A DNA stretch of 6,014 nucleotides from Gallicola sp. (GTDB lineage Bacteria > Bacillota > Clostridia > Tissierellales > Peptoniphilaceae), in the NCBI GenBank assembly GCA_012798975.1, contig JAAZME010000003.1:1-6014 (forward strand). The letters are read 5' to 3'. The position numbers and the translations under genes were made by a program. The notes under the pieces were generated by a model. The model searched no databases. It saw only the letters and a list, made by a program, of their open reading frames with translations, and was not told where the DNA came from. Within the stretch, counting starts at the first letter, position 1. Each line of letters starts with the position of its first letter. Below are positions 5,997-6,014 of this stretch, in pieces.

Positions 5997-6014
5997 AGTA
6001 GCAATGGGTTATCA

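Overview
The window looks like chromosomal DNA of a low-GC Gram-positive bacterium (Bacillota, probably Lactobacillales). The evidence is AT-rich coding sequence, strong AGGAGG-type ribosome binding sites, a lipobox-bearing sugar-binding lipoprotein, a LanF/CcmA-type ABC ATPase and an IS30-family element. No genus can be named from the sequence alone.

Layout. Positions 1-2633 (minus strand) carry the distal part of a tightly overlapping ABC exporter operon. In transcription order it holds a membrane subunit that has lost its 5' end (2633 to 2067), an intact six-helix membrane protein (2074 to 1331), a second membrane protein (ending at 619) whose true N-terminus is out of frame with the nearest good start codon, and an ABC ATPase that starts at a TTG (629) and runs off the left edge. 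About 2634-3963 (plus strand) is an IS30-family insertion sequence with an intact 352-residue DDE transposase. Its left end contains a long inverted repeat that covers the transposase start codon, and its 3' non-coding part contains a very strong stem-loop. Positions 4013-5799 (plus strand) hold a two-gene sugar cluster: a lipoprotein sugar-binding protein of the ribose/galactose-binding class, then a class II aldolase of the L-fuculose/L-ribulose-phosphate type. A rho-independent terminator (5823-5868) follows, and then a strong promoter (5968-5996) for a gene beyond the right edge.

How it fits together. The element sits at a breakpoint. To its left an exporter operon is cut inside its first visible gene. 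To its right there is no continuation of that gene, only the immediate leader of an unrelated sugar operon. No target-site duplication is visible at the proposed ends. The simplest reading is that insertion was followed by an adjacent deletion or a recombination between IS copies, which removed the exporter promoter and 5' genes and perhaps also the native leader of the sugar-binding protein. The exporter operon therefore looks like a decaying remnant. The transposase and the sugar genes look intact. The least explained features are the three-membrane-protein exporter of unknown substrate, the G-run frameshift or slip site at 1338-1341, and the two structured regions of the IS.
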